A stretch of 64,000 nucleotides of DNA from NCBI RefSeq assembly GCF_013359755.1, contig NZ_JABMCJ010000083.1:186001-250000 (forward strand), read 5' to 3'. The notes under the pieces were generated by a model. That model was not told the DNA's origin, did no database searches, and saw nothing but the letters and a program-made list of their open reading frames with translations. Position 1 is the stretch's first letter, and the number at the start of each line of letters is the position of its first letter. Of this stretch, positions 37,306-46,959 are shown one piece after another. A program made the translations under genes and the position numbers. The stretch is from Tardiphaga robiniae. GTDB taxonomy: Bacteria; Pseudomonadota; Alphaproteobacteria; Rhizobiales; Xanthobacteraceae.

Positions 37306-38682
37306 TCACACACCCGGCAACACCAGCTCCGCCCGCAGCCCGCCGATCGGCGCCTTGCCGAGCGTCAGGCTACCGCCATAGAGCGCGGCCAGATCGACCA
37401 CGATGGACAGACCCAGACCTGACCCCGGCTTGGTCTCGTCGAGCCGCTGGCCGCGGCGCGCGACCTGGGCGCGTTCGGTGTCCGACAGCCCGCGTCCGTC
37501 GTCATCGACGATGATCCGCAGCTTCGACGCCGGATCGGCACCGCCGGTGCGCTCGACCTGCACGCCGATGGTGACATGGGAGTCCGCCCATTTGCAGGCG
37601 TTGTCGACGAGGTTACCGACCATCTCCTCGATGTCCTGTTTTTCGCCACGGAATTTCGCCGCGGCATCGGCCTCAAGGTCGATGGTGATGCCGCGGTCCC
37701 GGTGAATCTTCTGCATCGTCCGGCACAGCGCCTCCAGCGCCGGCGCGACATCGGTGACGGTGCCGACGATGGTGACACGCGCTGCGATCCGCGCACGCTC
37801 GAGATGATGCGTCACCTGATCGCGCATCACATCGGCCTGCTCCAGCACCTTGCTCGCAAAGGGATCGACACCACGGCTGTTCGCCTCGTTGACGATCACC
37901 GACAGCGGCGTCTTGATCGCGTGGGCGAGATTGCCGACATGGGTGCGCGCGCGCTCGACGATGGCGCGGTTGGCATCGAGCAGCGCGTTCATCTCGCCCG
38001 CCAGAGGCGAGATCTCGACAGGGAATGTGCCCTCCAGCCGCTCGGCACGGCCGGACCGGATATCGGCAATGGCATCCGACATGCGCTTCAGCGGCGCGAG
38101 GCCGAAGCGGACCTGGAAGATCGTGGTGAGCACGAGCACGATCGAGAGGGCAGCGAATGTGCCGCCAAGATAATAGTCGAAGGTGCGGGTTTCCTCGAAA
38201 ATCTCGGTGGCGTCACCGGCAACGCTGATGCGGAATTTGCCGTCGGCGCCGAGATCGACAGGACGTTCCACCATGCGCAGGCGCTGGTCTTCCGGCCCGT
38301 CCACATAGCCCTGGCGGATGCCCGACGCCGTCAGCTCGACGCCCTGGTCTTCGAGCTTGGGCAGCTTCTTGTCCCACAGCGAGCGCGAGGCCCGCATCTC
38401 GGTCTTCGCGCCTTCGGTGGGTGCGATTTCCCAGTACCAGCCCGACAGCGGCAGTTCGAACAACGGCTCGCCAAGCGATGGCGTATCGTGATCGGGCGCG
38501 TCCGGCGGATTGGCGACTTCGGCCACCAGGGTGCGGAGATAGAGATTGAGGCGGCGATCGAAGGCGCGCTCGGTCGCGCTGCGATAGACCGAAGACAGGA
38601 CGATGCCGGTGATCAGGAGGATGACCACCACCCAGGCCGTCGCCGACAGGAACAGCCGCGTTGCGAGCGAGCTGTTGCGCAT
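37306..38682 (-). CDS. feuQ: Sensor histidine kinase FeuQ-like
   Basis: A 458-residue PhoQ-like membrane kinase. TM1 is at about residues 8-30 (LFLSATAWVVVILLITGIVL) and TM2 near 168-190, with an acidic periplasmic domain between. The phosphoacceptor region is RTHVGNLAHAIKTPLSVIVN, with His in the unusual HAIKTPL form seen in PhoQ-type kinases. The ATPase domain has NLVDNACKWA, DDDGRGLSD and PGSGLGLSIVVDL. It lies 22 nt after feuP. In rhizobia feuPQ lies beside cycHJKL and affects iron uptake and osmoadaptation; the symbol rests on this synteny (established) plus architecture. Confidence 0.82.
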   Translation of the reverse strand: MRNSSLATRLFLSATAWVVVILLITGIVLSSVYRSATERAFDRRLNLYLRTLVAEVANPPDAPDHDTPSLGEPLFELPLSGWYWEIAPTEGAKTEMRASRSLWDKKLPKLEDQGVELTASGIRQGYVDGPEDQRLRMVERPVDLGADGKFRISVAGDATEIFEETRTFDYYLGGTFAALSIVLVLTTIFQVRFGLAPLKRMSDAIADIRSGRAERLEGTFPVEISPLAGEMNALLDANRAIVERARTHVGNLAHAIKTPLSVIVNEANSRGVDPFASKVLEQADVMRDQVTHHLERARIAARVTIVGTVTDVAPALEALCRTMQKIHRDRGITIDLEADAAAKFRGEKQDIEEMVGNLVDNACKWADSHVTIGVQVERTGGADPASKLRIIVDDDGRGLSDTERAQVARRGQRLDETKPGSGLGLSIVVDLAALYGGSLTLGKAPIGGLRAELVLPGV

Positions 38683-38704
38683 CAGCGCATGATCCCGGGG
38701 ACGA

Positions 38705-39370
38705 TCACGGCTGCGGCGGCGTGAGCAGATAACCGAGGCCGCGCACGGTCTGGATGATATCGACGTCGAGCTTCTTGCGGATACGGCCGACGAACACCTC
38801 GATGGTGTTGCTGTCGCGATCGAAATCCTGATCGTAGAGATGCTCGACCAGTTCGGTGCGCGAGATCACGCGGCCGGTATGGTGCATCAGATAGGACAGC
38901 AGCCGGTATTCGTGTGATGTCATCTTGATCGGATTGCCGGAAACGCTGACGCGGCCGGTGCGGGTATCCAGCGACACAGGTCCGCAAGTGAGTTCGGACT
39001 GGGCGTGGCCGGTGGAGCGGCGCAATAGCGCGCGGATGCGGGCCAGCACCTCTTCGAGGTGGAACGGTTTGGCGACGTAATCGTCGGCGCCGGCATCGAA
39101 GCCCTGGACCTTATCGCTCCAGCGATCGCGCGCCGTCAGGATCAGTACCGGCATGATGCGGTTGTTGCGGCGCCAGGCTTCCAGCACCGAAATGCCGTCC
39201 ATCTTCGGCAGGCCGATATCGAGCACCACGGCATCATAGGGCTCGCTGTCGCCGAGAAAGTGCCCCTCCTCGCCATCGAAGGCGCGATCGACGACATAGC
39301 CGGCATCGGTCAGCGCCGTGGTGAGCTGACGGTTGAGATCGGGATCATCTTCGACAACGAGCAGGCGCAA
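38705..39370 (-). CDS. feuP: OmpR/PhoP-family response regulator FeuP-like
   Basis: A 221-residue regulator. Receiver domain: MRLLVVEDDPDLNRQL, phosphoacceptor Asp in AVVLDIGLPKMDG, Lys in VAKPFHLEEV. Winged helix: IKMTSHEYRLLSYLMHHTGR and NTIEVFVGRIRKKLD, ending VRGLGYLL. The short and direct receiver start fits the family. It is paired with the kinase 22 nt downstream and lies 76 nt after the holin gene of the GTA cluster on the same strand, so readthrough between lysis genes and feuPQ is conceivable. Confidence 0.88.
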   Translation of the reverse strand: MRLLVVEDDPDLNRQLTTALTDAGYVVDRAFDGEEGHFLGDSEPYDAVVLDIGLPKMDGISVLEAWRRNNRIMPVLILTARDRWSDKVQGFDAGADDYVAKPFHLEEVLARIRALLRRSTGHAQSELTCGPVSLDTRTGRVSVSGNPIKMTSHEYRLLSYLMHHTGRVISRTELVEHLYDQDFDRDSNTIEVFVGRIRKKLDVDIIQTVRGLGYLLTPPQP

Positions 39371-39446
39371 GTGACTTCTCCGCGTTCACAATCCGAATTG
39401 ATGCCCGGACGCGTGAACACTCCATGAATGGCGACGGCCGCCAACC

Positions 39447-40040
39447 TTACTTTTTCTTCACACCGTCTTTGACCAGAACCGCCTTGACCAGCTTCTCGAC
39501 CATGCCGGGCGAATCCTGCCCGGTGAGCGCGCTGACCTTTTCGCGGGTGCGGCCGCTGATATAGACGCCTAGCACGCCGAAACGGAACCCCCAATAGGTC
39601 ACCAGCAGCGCCGTGGCATTGACCAGCGCATTGATGGTCTGGATGTCCCCGGTCCAGAATTCGTGCATCAGCACACACCACAGCGCGGCGCATTCTACCG
39701 TCAATTCCAGCGCATAGGCCGGCCGCCACCAGCGCTGCAGCGGATCGTCGCTGACGATCTCGGCCCGGATCGTCGCCTGGGTCTCTGATATCGCCGCGCG
39801 CTGGGTCTCCGCCTCGGCGCGGATCATGTCAGCCCAATGCGCCTCGGCCTCGGCCAGCCTGGTCGGATCGGCCGCGGGGAGCGCCGCTTGCACCGCCGCC
39901 GGCGTCAGCGTCACCGAGCCCACCGCCTTGGCGAGGATTTCGCCGGCCACACCGCCGAGCGGACCGCCCAATGCCGTCCCCAGCATCGGCGCCCCCAGCG
40001 CAATCACCTGTTTGGCAAGGTCACCCCAGTCCATGGTCAT
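39447..40040 (-). CDS. GTA-type holin (three membrane spans)
   Basis: A 197-residue protein of the holin-of-3TMs-for-gene-transfer-release family. A glycine-rich N-terminal segment ([21 protein letters not shown]) is followed by a charged linker ([20 protein letters not shown]) and the conserved [20 protein letters not shown], then hydrophobic helices up to [15 protein letters not shown]. It permeabilises the inner membrane so that endolysin reaches the wall. It overlaps the endolysin stop by 4 nt and so is translated with it. Confidence 0.88.
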   Translation of the reverse strand: MTMDWGDLAKQVIALGAPMLGTALGGPLGGVAGEILAKAVGSVTLTPAAVQAALPAADPTRLAEAEAHWADMIRAEAETQRAAISETQATIRAEIVSDDPLQRWWRPAYALELTVECAALWCVLMHEFWTGDIQTINALVNATALLVTYWGFRFGVLGVYISGRTREKVSALTGQDSPGMVEKLVKAVLVKDGVKKK

Positions 40041-40813
40041 GTCCTCCGGAAAGCCGCAACAAGCGCGGCGATGAATGTGGAAAGATTGGTGGGCTTAGTG
40101 GTGGGTTTGGCTGCCGGCAGTTCGGGCACCAGCGGCGGCGATGCGATCACGGGCGGTAGCCCCACGGACGGCGCGGTCGCCAGCGACACATCGCGCAGCG
40201 CAGTCTTCCATTTCGCCAGCCACGCCTTCCGCTCGGCGAGACCCACGATGCCGCCATTGAGCCGCCGGGTGACGCCGACGATGTCATCCGCTCTCGCAAA
40301 TGGCAGGCAGCCGCAATTGATGAAATCCGACACAGCGCAAATGAGGAAGTAACGCGGATCGATCAGGTAGTCGGGATGCTTGATCACATCGATCCCCGTG
40401 GCCTTCCTGACCCGCTCATAGCCTTCGCGGCCCGTGGTCTGCGATCCGCCGCGGCCACGGAAATTCCAGCCGTCATCGGAACCGACGGCATTGCCCATGC
40501 GGCCGTTATAGACCTTGTTGGCGAGCGCCCGCGGATTGCCGGCATAAGGTGCGGCACTCGCCATGGTCGGAAAGCGCGACGGCCAGACCTGCATCATCCG
40601 CCCGGCGCTGTAGTTCAGATTTTCGACGACGTCGCGCCCTGCTCCGCATTCGTGCGAGATCTGCGCCATCACATGCGCGGCGAGCAACGGCGTGGTGATG
40701 CCGTAGCGCGCAAACACGGCCTCGGACGATTGCACCATACCCGACAGCAATCCGGGCACGCGGCTGTCGCCCTGCGGCCAGAGACGCCGCAAGGTTGTTT
40801 CATCGAGCTTCAT
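40037..40813 (-). CDS. Endolysin, GH19 chitinase/lysozyme-like
   Basis: A 258-residue muramidase-like enzyme. The N-terminal catalytic domain shows [13 protein letters not shown] (catalytic Glu in SHE), YNGRMGN and the [20 protein letters not shown] block typical of GH19-type phage lysins, and [21 protein letters not shown] proline-rich linker and a basic C-terminal helix follow. ATG 40813 ([15 protein letters not shown]) is chosen since the fold begins there. With the holin it forms the lysis cassette of the GTA cluster; no spanin genes were seen. Confidence 0.87.
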   Translation of the reverse strand: MKLDETTLRRLWPQGDSRVPGLLSGMVQSSEAVFARYGITTPLLAAHVMAQISHECGAGRDVVENLNYSAGRMMQVWPSRFPTMASAAPYAGNPRALANKVYNGRMGNAVGSDDGWNFRGRGGSQTTGREGYERVRKATGIDVIKHPDYLIDPRYFLICAVSDFINCGCLPFARADDIVGVTRRLNGGIVGLAERKAWLAKWKTALRDVSLATAPSVGLPPVIASPPLVPELPAAKPTTKPTNLSTFIAALVAAFRRT

Positions 40814-40856
40814 GATGATGATCCTGTGGGGGAGAGAGATCGTCGCCGTCGCGCAA

Positions 40857-41927
40857 CTAGGCGATGCGGTGGCCGTAGAAGCCGTTCTGCGCGGCGGCGA
40901 TATAACCGTCATTGGTCTCCATCGCCGCCCAGACCGAAATGGCATCGCCGGCGGCGAGCTTGAGAAGCGCATGGCCGCTCAACATCGTCCTGTTGCTGAC
41001 GAGCGCCGACGATGTCTGCACGCGGGTATCGTCGAGCAGCTCGACGCCGTTCTTGTACATGGCCGCCGTCAGCATGGTCGGCACCGCCGCATTGGCCTTG
41101 AACATCACGCGGAATCCGAGCGCATAGACGCCGGCGACCGGCGCGACAAACTGGTTGGTCGCGGGATCGAAAACGCTCTGGTCGTTATGCCGGCTATTGT
41201 TGAATTGCACCTTGGTGAAGGTGTTCGCCGCGCAATATTTATCGAAGTTCAGATAGGCGAGAAATTTCGGGGACTGCTCGAAACTGACCTGCCCGCTCGT
41301 CTTGTCGACTGCCAGCGCGGTCCGATAGGTCACGCCATCGGCGGAGACCTCGATCGAGAGATCGTCGCTGCCGAGCAAGCCGATCAACGCGCGCGGCGAA
41401 TAATTCGACTGCAATGTGAAGCCGACATCCTTCGTTGCGTTCAGCTTGTTGAACGTCACCCGCAGGTCGCCGCTGCCGGGTGTTACGTCGTCATGCGACA
41501 GCAGCACGGCATCGGACTTGACGCTGAAGCGGTTGCTGCTGTCGGCAGCTGTGTTGATGCCGAGATGGTCGATACTGTCGAGCGCAAGATTGCGCAGGTC
41601 GCGCCACAGCGCACCATCGAACACCATCATCACGTCATCGGCCACCGACCAGACGCACCAGCCGGCTTTCGGCACGAGGAAAGCCCAGGTACCGTCCTGC
41701 CATGTGGCGATGGCCAGCGCATGGCCGCTCCAGGCCCCTGACGCCCCGGCCGCCACGATATGCCGTGCGCCCTCGGCCGGCGATGCCGGCGGAACGGTCC
41801 GCGTCACATCGAGTGCCGAGATCTGGATCGCCGCATCGAGAATGCGCAGCGCCTCATTATGGGTGACGTGCTTCTGCGCCTGCCCGCCATCGATGAAGGG
41901 CAGCTTGAGATTCGGCGTGTCGGTCAT
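40857..41927 (-). CDS. DUF2793 tail-fibre protein with C1q/TNF-like C-terminal domain
   Basis: A 356-residue protein. The N-terminal half is DUF2793 (KLPFIDGGQAQKHVTHNEAL, TWQDGTWAFLVPKAGWCVWS), known in GTA and phage tail clusters. The last 120 residues read as a C1q/TNF-like jelly roll: TFTKVQFNNSRHNDQSVFDP, APVAGVYALGFRVMFKAN and LLKLAAGDAISVWAAM. Such domains trimerise and bind ligands, so this is probably the receptor-binding fibre or spike of the particle. It lies between g15 and the endolysin gene. Confidence 0.85.
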   Translation of the reverse strand: MTDTPNLKLPFIDGGQAQKHVTHNEALRILDAAIQISALDVTRTVPPASPAEGARHIVAAGASGAWSGHALAIATWQDGTWAFLVPKAGWCVWSVADDVMMVFDGALWRDLRNLALDSIDHLGINTAADSSNRFSVKSDAVLLSHDDVTPGSGDLRVTFNKLNATKDVGFTLQSNYSPRALIGLLGSDDLSIEVSADGVTYRTALAVDKTSGQVSFEQSPKFLAYLNFDKYCAANTFTKVQFNNSRHNDQSVFDPATNQFVAPVAGVYALGFRVMFKANAAVPTMLTAAMYKNGVELLDDTRVQTSSALVSNRTMLSGHALLKLAAGDAISVWAAMETNDGYIAAAQNGFYGHRIA

Positions 41928-42028
41928 GTCTACGGTCTCGCGCTCTCAGCCGTCATTGCGAGCGCAGCGAAGCAATCCAGAAAACCAAGAGCTGGATTGT
42001 TTCGTCGCTATGCTCCTCGCAATGACGA

Positions 42029-45000
42029 TCACAATGAAATTATACCCTCGGTCGCATGCCCGGCGCCGACGGTGCCGGAGAGCTGTGCGACGCGCAGATG
42101 CAGGCTCGGCTGCGGCGCGCCGAAATCGGCGACCTCGTCGGCCACCGCATAGAGCGCCTGCGACGTGTTGCAGGCGATACTGCGGACGACAGTGCTACCT
42201 GAGAGAATCTCGAGCCGGTACGCCTCGCCGTCTTCGCCAAGGGGCACTTCGGCATTCCAGCCATCGCCATCGAGACGCGTGCGCCTGATCCATGAGATCT
42301 GGATGCCATCGGGCTTGCGCACGGCTTTTACATGCACGGGCGCGAGCGGCAGCAGCGCGCTGCGATCGGGCGTCAGCGTCAGCGCGACGGCCGAGGCATC
42401 GTCATGGCTGCGACCATTGCCGACGACGCGCAGCGACAATGGTCGTTCGAGTGCGTCGAGTCCCCGTGCGATCGGTACCAGGCTTCTGTCGAGCACCACG
42501 AACGGCGCACCAACCGGCAATAGCGCTGCCATCGTGGATTCCGACCCCGCCTGCCCGCGCAGCAGCCGCGACAGCTTGTAGGTGTTGGCCTCGACCAGTT
42601 CGGCATTGGCGAACTGGATGATCTCCCAATCGCCATCCGCATTCCGCAGTGCTGCGGAATTGCTGCCGCCGAGCACCCGCGCGTCCGACAGCGACGCCAG
42701 CGCACCGCCATGAAGCCGCACGCGGCATGTACTGGCATTGTCCCATCGTGCGGTCGGCCCGGCCGGCAGCGCATCCAACGTCTCACCGATGACAGCAGGC
42801 GTTGCCGCCACGGCGGCCACCTGGAAACTCGCGCCGTCCTTCGATTGCCAGATCACCACCGAGCCCGGCCACGGATTGGCGAAGACAGCGAGCCGCGTCA
42901 GCACGCCGGGGTTGGCGCTGTCGATGACCGGCAGGTTCAGCGCGAGCACCTGCACCGGCCCGAGCGCGGGCGGCACTGGCGGCAGCTTGATCTCAGGCGC
43001 CAGCAGCGGCACGGCAAACACGTCGGGATCGATACTGCGCGCCGTCACCTGCCGCGCCTGCGTATCGACGAGCCCGCTGATCTCGAACAGCCGTCGCCGT
43101 TCGTTGAGCGTCAGCGCGATCACGTCGCCCGGCGCCAGTGCGAGCGCAGTCATGCCGACGGCGAACTCCGCGCGCTCGCGCCCCGCCCAGAGATCCTGCA
43201 ACCAGACCTCGGCGCGCTGCGTCGCTGCCGTATCGCTGGTGATGACGGCAAGATCGGCATGCAGCATCCGGCTGGCGCCGCCGGTGAGTTTGCGCGATGT
43301 GACTGCCGAGCGCCGATAATCCGTCAGCGCATCGCTGAAGCCGATGCTGACCTGACGGGGCAATTCGGTCTCCTGCGCCCGCACCAGCCGCGCCAGCGCG
43401 CCGTCATCCGGCGCCACCAGATCGTCTTCTGACAATTCCGCCACCGGCAGCCCGCCGCGCGGGATGAAGCGCAACGTGCCATCCCCCGCCGTCGCGTCGA
43501 AGGCATAGGCCACCGACAGCGGCTCGATCATCGCCCGCGGCGCCATCGGCCGGTCCACGACATAGCCGTCGCAGCCGCCGGCCAGCGCCGAAGCATCGAT
43601 CCCCGTCACACCGGCATCCGTTGCCAGCCTGTCGACCAGCGCATCCAGCGGCGCGCCGCCGAGCCGGCCGTTCAGCCAGTGGCCGGTATGCCAGTTGGTA
43701 CCATCGCCCCAGATGTCATCGGCAGCCGGAAAGATCGGATAAGGCCGCGAATCCCAGGTCCAGACATGAATGGCCGATACATCGATCATCCGCCCGCCAT
43801 AGACAGGCGACACCGGATTCTCCGCATCGCTGGCGCCGAAGACCGGATCGAAGGCGGAGATCAATGCTTCCAGATGGCGCCGCTGCATCAGGTCGTCGCG
43901 CGCGCCGCTGGAGAAATACGGCGCAAAGTTCTCCGACGATTTTGGATCGGGAAACACGCTCGGCTGGTTGGCGCCCTTGTCCACGGCGGGACAGCCGATT
44001 TCCGTCAGCCAGATCGGCTTGCTGCGCGGAACCCATGCCGTCGAACTACCGAGCTCCGCATAACCGACGCGCTCGTGATGCGCATTGCCCCACCAGTTCC
44101 AGAGATCCTTGACGCGATGGATCCACGGCTTGCCGATGCCATCGGTGATCGCGACGCGCGCCTGCGCATCGCGCGCGTTATCATCCGGATAGTACCAGTC
44201 ATAGGCTTCGCCGCCCGCCACATTGCTGCGCAGATAGGCGCGGTCATAGATCGTGTCGGAGAGATCACGATCGAGATGATCGGCTTCATCGCGCCAGTCG
44301 GATAGTGGCGCATAGTAATCGATCCCGACTGCGTCGATCGCAGCCGAGGCCCAGAGCGGATCGAGCGGAAACCTGATCTCCGATGCATCCGCGCCAACAA
44401 CATGCGCGCCATATTCGGTCCAGTCCGCGCCATAGGTCACCACCGTACCGCCCCCGACGATCGTCTTCACGTCGGTTGCGAGCGCAATCAGTTGAGCGAC
44501 AGCGGGATAGACGCCGAGTGCCGAACGCACGCGCGTCAGGCCCGGCAGTTCCGAGCCGATCAGGAAGCCATCGACGCCGCCGGCAAGCGATACGAGCTGC
44601 GCATAATGCAGCACCATCCGGCGATAGTTCCAGACACCTCCGGCGAAGAAGTTGTCGACCTGCGCGCCGGCCGTTGCGGTGCCATCAGGCGAGCCCGGTC
44701 GTCCCGGCGCGGGATCGCAGGTGATGCGGCCGCGCCAGGGATAGGCCGGTTGCGAGCCCGCCCCGCTCCACGGATCTGGCAGGCCCTTGCCATCAGGCAC
44801 ATCCATCATCACGAACGGATAGAACGTGATCTTCAGCCCGCGCGCTCTCAGCTCGCCGATCAGATGCACGACGCTGTCATCCGACGGCGTACCGCCGAAC
44901 GCCGCGCGTCCATCGATTTGCGACACCACATAGGCGGAGGGTCGTGTGACGCCAGCCACTGACCACGACAGCGGGCTGGTTTCCTTGGCGGGATTGTCGA

Positions 45001-45883
45001 TGCCCGGCCGCACCACGCAGTAGTCGGCGCGCAGATCCGAACCGAACCACGCCACGACAATGGCGACACGTTGCAGGTTCGGGCACAGGCCCTGCAGATC
45101 GTCCAGCGCCGCCACCACATCGGACCGCGCCGAACCGTGATGGCGGTTCTCCGGTGCGGATTGTCCGGGACCGAGCAGTTGCACCACCGTGGACGGTTCA
45201 TAGCCGAATTCGGTGGTGCCGGGGATCAGCGTCACCGCGCGTACCATCGCTTCGAGCAGACCGATCGGCCGGATGATCTCGAAAGACAGTTGCGGAATCC
45301 GGTTGCCGAAATTCGCCAGCGGCAGGTGCTCGAACACGACATAAGCCAGCCCGCGATAGGCCGGCGCGTTGCCCGCGCCCTCTTTGGCAACGATCAGCCC
45401 GTCCGGCATCTGGTCTTCGGTGCCGCGATAGACGCGAAAATTGATACCGTCGAGATCGAGCGGCTTGCCATCGGCCCAGATCCGCCCGACGCGGCCGATC
45501 ACGCCGTCGCAAAGACCCACCGCAAAATTTGCGAAGTAACTATAGGTCGTCGTCGTTGTCGTCGGGCCGCCGCCCAGACCCTTGCCGCCGTCGGTCGGCA
45601 CCGTCTCCGACGTCCCGACTTCCTCCAGTGGTGTTGCCCAGATCACCTGCCCGCTCAGCCGCGCACGGCCATAGACGCGCGGGACTGGCGCCCCTTCGGT
45701 CGACGCCATCACATCGAGATCGGCCAGTTGCGGACCGCTTGTGGTCTGATCGCCGGAACCGAATAGCGCGCTATCGATCGCACCGCCGAGCGCCGCGCCG
45801 GCGAGCTGGCCCGCGATCGCGCCGATCGGCCCGAACATCCCGCCGATGGCGCCGCCGGCCGTGGAGAGAACCAGTTGCGACAT
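42029..45883 (-). CDS. GTA host-specificity/tail tip protein (g15-like)
   Basis: A 1284-residue protein, close in length to RcGTA gp15. The start MSQLVLSTAGGAIGGMFGPI is the usual glycine-rich hydrophobic N-terminus. GDQTTSGPQLADLDVMAST and VPRVYGRARLSGQVIWATPL follow, then a TIM-barrel-like domain (WTEYGAHVVGADASEIRFPL and DYYAPLSDW; KPIWLTEIGCPAVDKGANQP) and the phage-tail-3 type C-terminal half. It forms the megatron-like tail tip that contacts and perforates the recipient envelope. ATG 45883 overlaps the g14 stop by one nucleotide. The frame is open upstream to 45955, but that part is g14 in another frame. Confidence 0.93.
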   Translation of the reverse strand: MSQLVLSTAGGAIGGMFGPIGAIAGQLAGAALGGAIDSALFGSGDQTTSGPQLADLDVMASTEGAPVPRVYGRARLSGQVIWATPLEEVGTSETVPTDGGKGLGGGPTTTTTTYSYFANFAVGLCDGVIGRVGRIWADGKPLDLDGINFRVYRGTEDQMPDGLIVAKEGAGNAPAYRGLAYVVFEHLPLANFGNRIPQLSFEIIRPIGLLEAMVRAVTLIPGTTEFGYEPSTVVQLLGPGQSAPENRHHGSARSDVVAALDDLQGLCPNLQRVAIVVAWFGSDLRADYCVVRPGIDNPAKETSPLSWSVAGVTRPSAYVVSQIDGRAAFGGTPSDDSVVHLIGELRARGLKITFYPFVMMDVPDGKGLPDPWSGAGSQPAYPWRGRITCDPAPGRPGSPDGTATAGAQVDNFFAGGVWNYRRMVLHYAQLVSLAGGVDGFLIGSELPGLTRVRSALGVYPAVAQLIALATDVKTIVGGGTVVTYGADWTEYGAHVVGADASEIRFPLDPLWASAAIDAVGIDYYAPLSDWRDEADHLDRDLSDTIYDRAYLRSNVAGGEAYDWYYPDDNARDAQARVAITDGIGKPWIHRVKDLWNWWGNAHHERVGYAELGSSTAWVPRSKPIWLTEIGCPAVDKGANQPSVFPDPKSSENFAPYFSSGARDDLMQRRHLEALISAFDPVFGASDAENPVSPVYGGRMIDVSAIHVWTWDSRPYPIFPAADDIWGDGTNWHTGHWLNGRLGGAPLDALVDRLATDAGVTGIDASALAGGCDGYVVDRPMAPRAMIEPLSVAYAFDATAGDGTLRFIPRGGLPVAELSEDDLVAPDDGALARLVRAQETELPRQVSIGFSDALTDYRRSAVTSRKLTGGASRMLHADLAVITSDTAATQRAEVWLQDLWAGRERAEFAVGMTALALAPGDVIALTLNERRRLFEISGLVDTQARQVTARSIDPDVFAVPLLAPEIKLPPVPPALGPVQVLALNLPVIDSANPGVLTRLAVFANPWPGSVVIWQSKDGASFQVAAVAATPAVIGETLDALPAGPTARWDNASTCRVRLHGGALASLSDARVLGGSNSAALRNADGDWEIIQFANAELVEANTYKLSRLLRGQAGSESTMAALLPVGAPFVVLDRSLVPIARGLDALERPLSLRVVGNGRSHDDASAVALTLTPDRSALLPLAPVHVKAVRKPDGIQISWIRRTRLDGDGWNAEVPLGEDGEAYRLEILSGSTVVRSIACNTSQALYAVADEVADFGAPQPSLHLRVAQLSGTVGAGHATEGIISL

Positions 45884-46323
45884 CAGCTCACTCCGGGAAA
45901 GCGAAACGCATAGGCCAGACGACGACGCCACCACGGTGTCAGCGCGACCTCGCACACGGCGGCGCCGTCATGGGCGTGAATCATCGTGCCCTCGCCGCTC
46001 GCAATCGCCGCATGTTTGGCAACGAAGCCGTCGCGCCAGCGAAACAGCAGGACATCGCCACATCCGAACCCATCGATTCCGATGGGCACGAGATGACGCA
46101 ACGCCGCCTGTGCCAGTGCCTCCTCGCCCCGCGCCTCGGCCCAGTCCGGTGCATAAGGGGGCGGTGCTTCCGGCTCGCTGCCGATGCAATTGCGCCAGAC
46201 GCCGCGCACGAGGCCGAGACAATCGCATCCGACGCCCTTGAGCGACGCCTGATGCTGATAGCGCGTGCCGATCCAGCTCCGCGACTCGGCAACAATGACA
46301 GAGGGCTTGAGCGTTGCGACCAT
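45883..46323 (-). CDS. GTA NlpC/P60 cell-wall peptidase (g14-like)
   Basis: A 146-residue NlpC/P60-fold cysteine peptidase. The catalytic Cys is C35 in VGCDCLGLVRGVW, the His is H104 in FVAKHAAIAS, and SWIGTRYQHQASLKG is the usual N-terminal context. In RcGTA the equivalent peptidase sits in the tail tip and cuts peptidoglycan during delivery. It is coupled to g15 by a one-nucleotide overlap (TGATG). The upstream neighbour should be g13, but about 8 kb of unrelated genes intervene. Confidence 0.92.
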   Translation of the reverse strand: MVATLKPSVIVAESRSWIGTRYQHQASLKGVGCDCLGLVRGVWRNCIGSEPEAPPPYAPDWAEARGEEALAQAALRHLVPIGIDGFGCGDVLLFRWRDGFVAKHAAIASGEGTMIHAHDGAAVCEVALTPWWRRRLAYAFRFPGVS

Positions 46324-46517
46324 GAGGTGAACTCCATGACGTCAGCGACTGCGCGACCGGCCACATTGCGGTCTGGTACGCGTGTTGCATCGACACATCT
46401 TGTGATGCTGCCTCATCCGATCGCATGACGCTCCGGCTTGCGCGTCCCTGCTAGCAGGACGCGCGATGCCCCGCTTCGCGGCGAGGCGCGATGCACGAGC
46501 AAGAGGAAACGAGATCG

Positions 46518-46940
46518 ATGACACATGTTGGGAAGTGCTTCTGCGGCGCAGTCGAACTGGAAGCGGATGGTGCCCCGGAAGCGATGGGATATTGCCACTG
46601 CAGTTCATGCCGTTCGTGGTCCGGCGGGCCGGTCAATGCCTTCAGCCTGTGGAAGCCGAACGCCGTGCGGATCACCGCGGGCGCCAAGCATGTTGCAAGC
46701 TTCCAGAAGACACCGCTCAGCCAGCGCCAGTATTGTAGCAAATGCGGCGGACACCTGCTGACCAATCATCCGACGTTCGGTCTGGTCGATGTCTTTGCGG
46801 CGACCATCCCGACACTTCGTTTCGAACCCGGTGTCCACGTCAATTATGCCGAGACCGTACTGCCGATGAAGGACGGCCTGCCGAAGTTGAAGGACTTTCC
46901 GGCGGAGCTCGGCGGCTCCGGCGAAGCCGTCGCTGAATAG
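46518..46940 (+). CDS. GFA/CENP-V-like zinc protein
   Basis: A 140-residue protein of the glutathione-dependent formaldehyde-activating-like fold. The zinc ligands are seen as GKCFCGAVEL, GYCHCSSCRSW and QYCSKCGGHL. Despite the family name most members have unknown substrates, and several bind glutathione or C1 adducts. ATG 46518 is chosen because the GKCFCGAV strand begins immediately after; an in-frame ATG at 46491 exists. It is part of the plus-strand block that splits GTA g13 from g14. Confidence 0.85.
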   Translation: MTHVGKCFCGAVELEADGAPEAMGYCHCSSCRSWSGGPVNAFSLWKPNAVRITAGAKHVASFQKTPLSQRQYCSKCGGHLLTNHPTFGLVDVFAATIPTLRFEPGVHVNYAETVLPMKDGLPKLKDFPAELGGSGEAVAE

Positions 46941-46959
46941 ACATCACGCGCGAGGTCCC

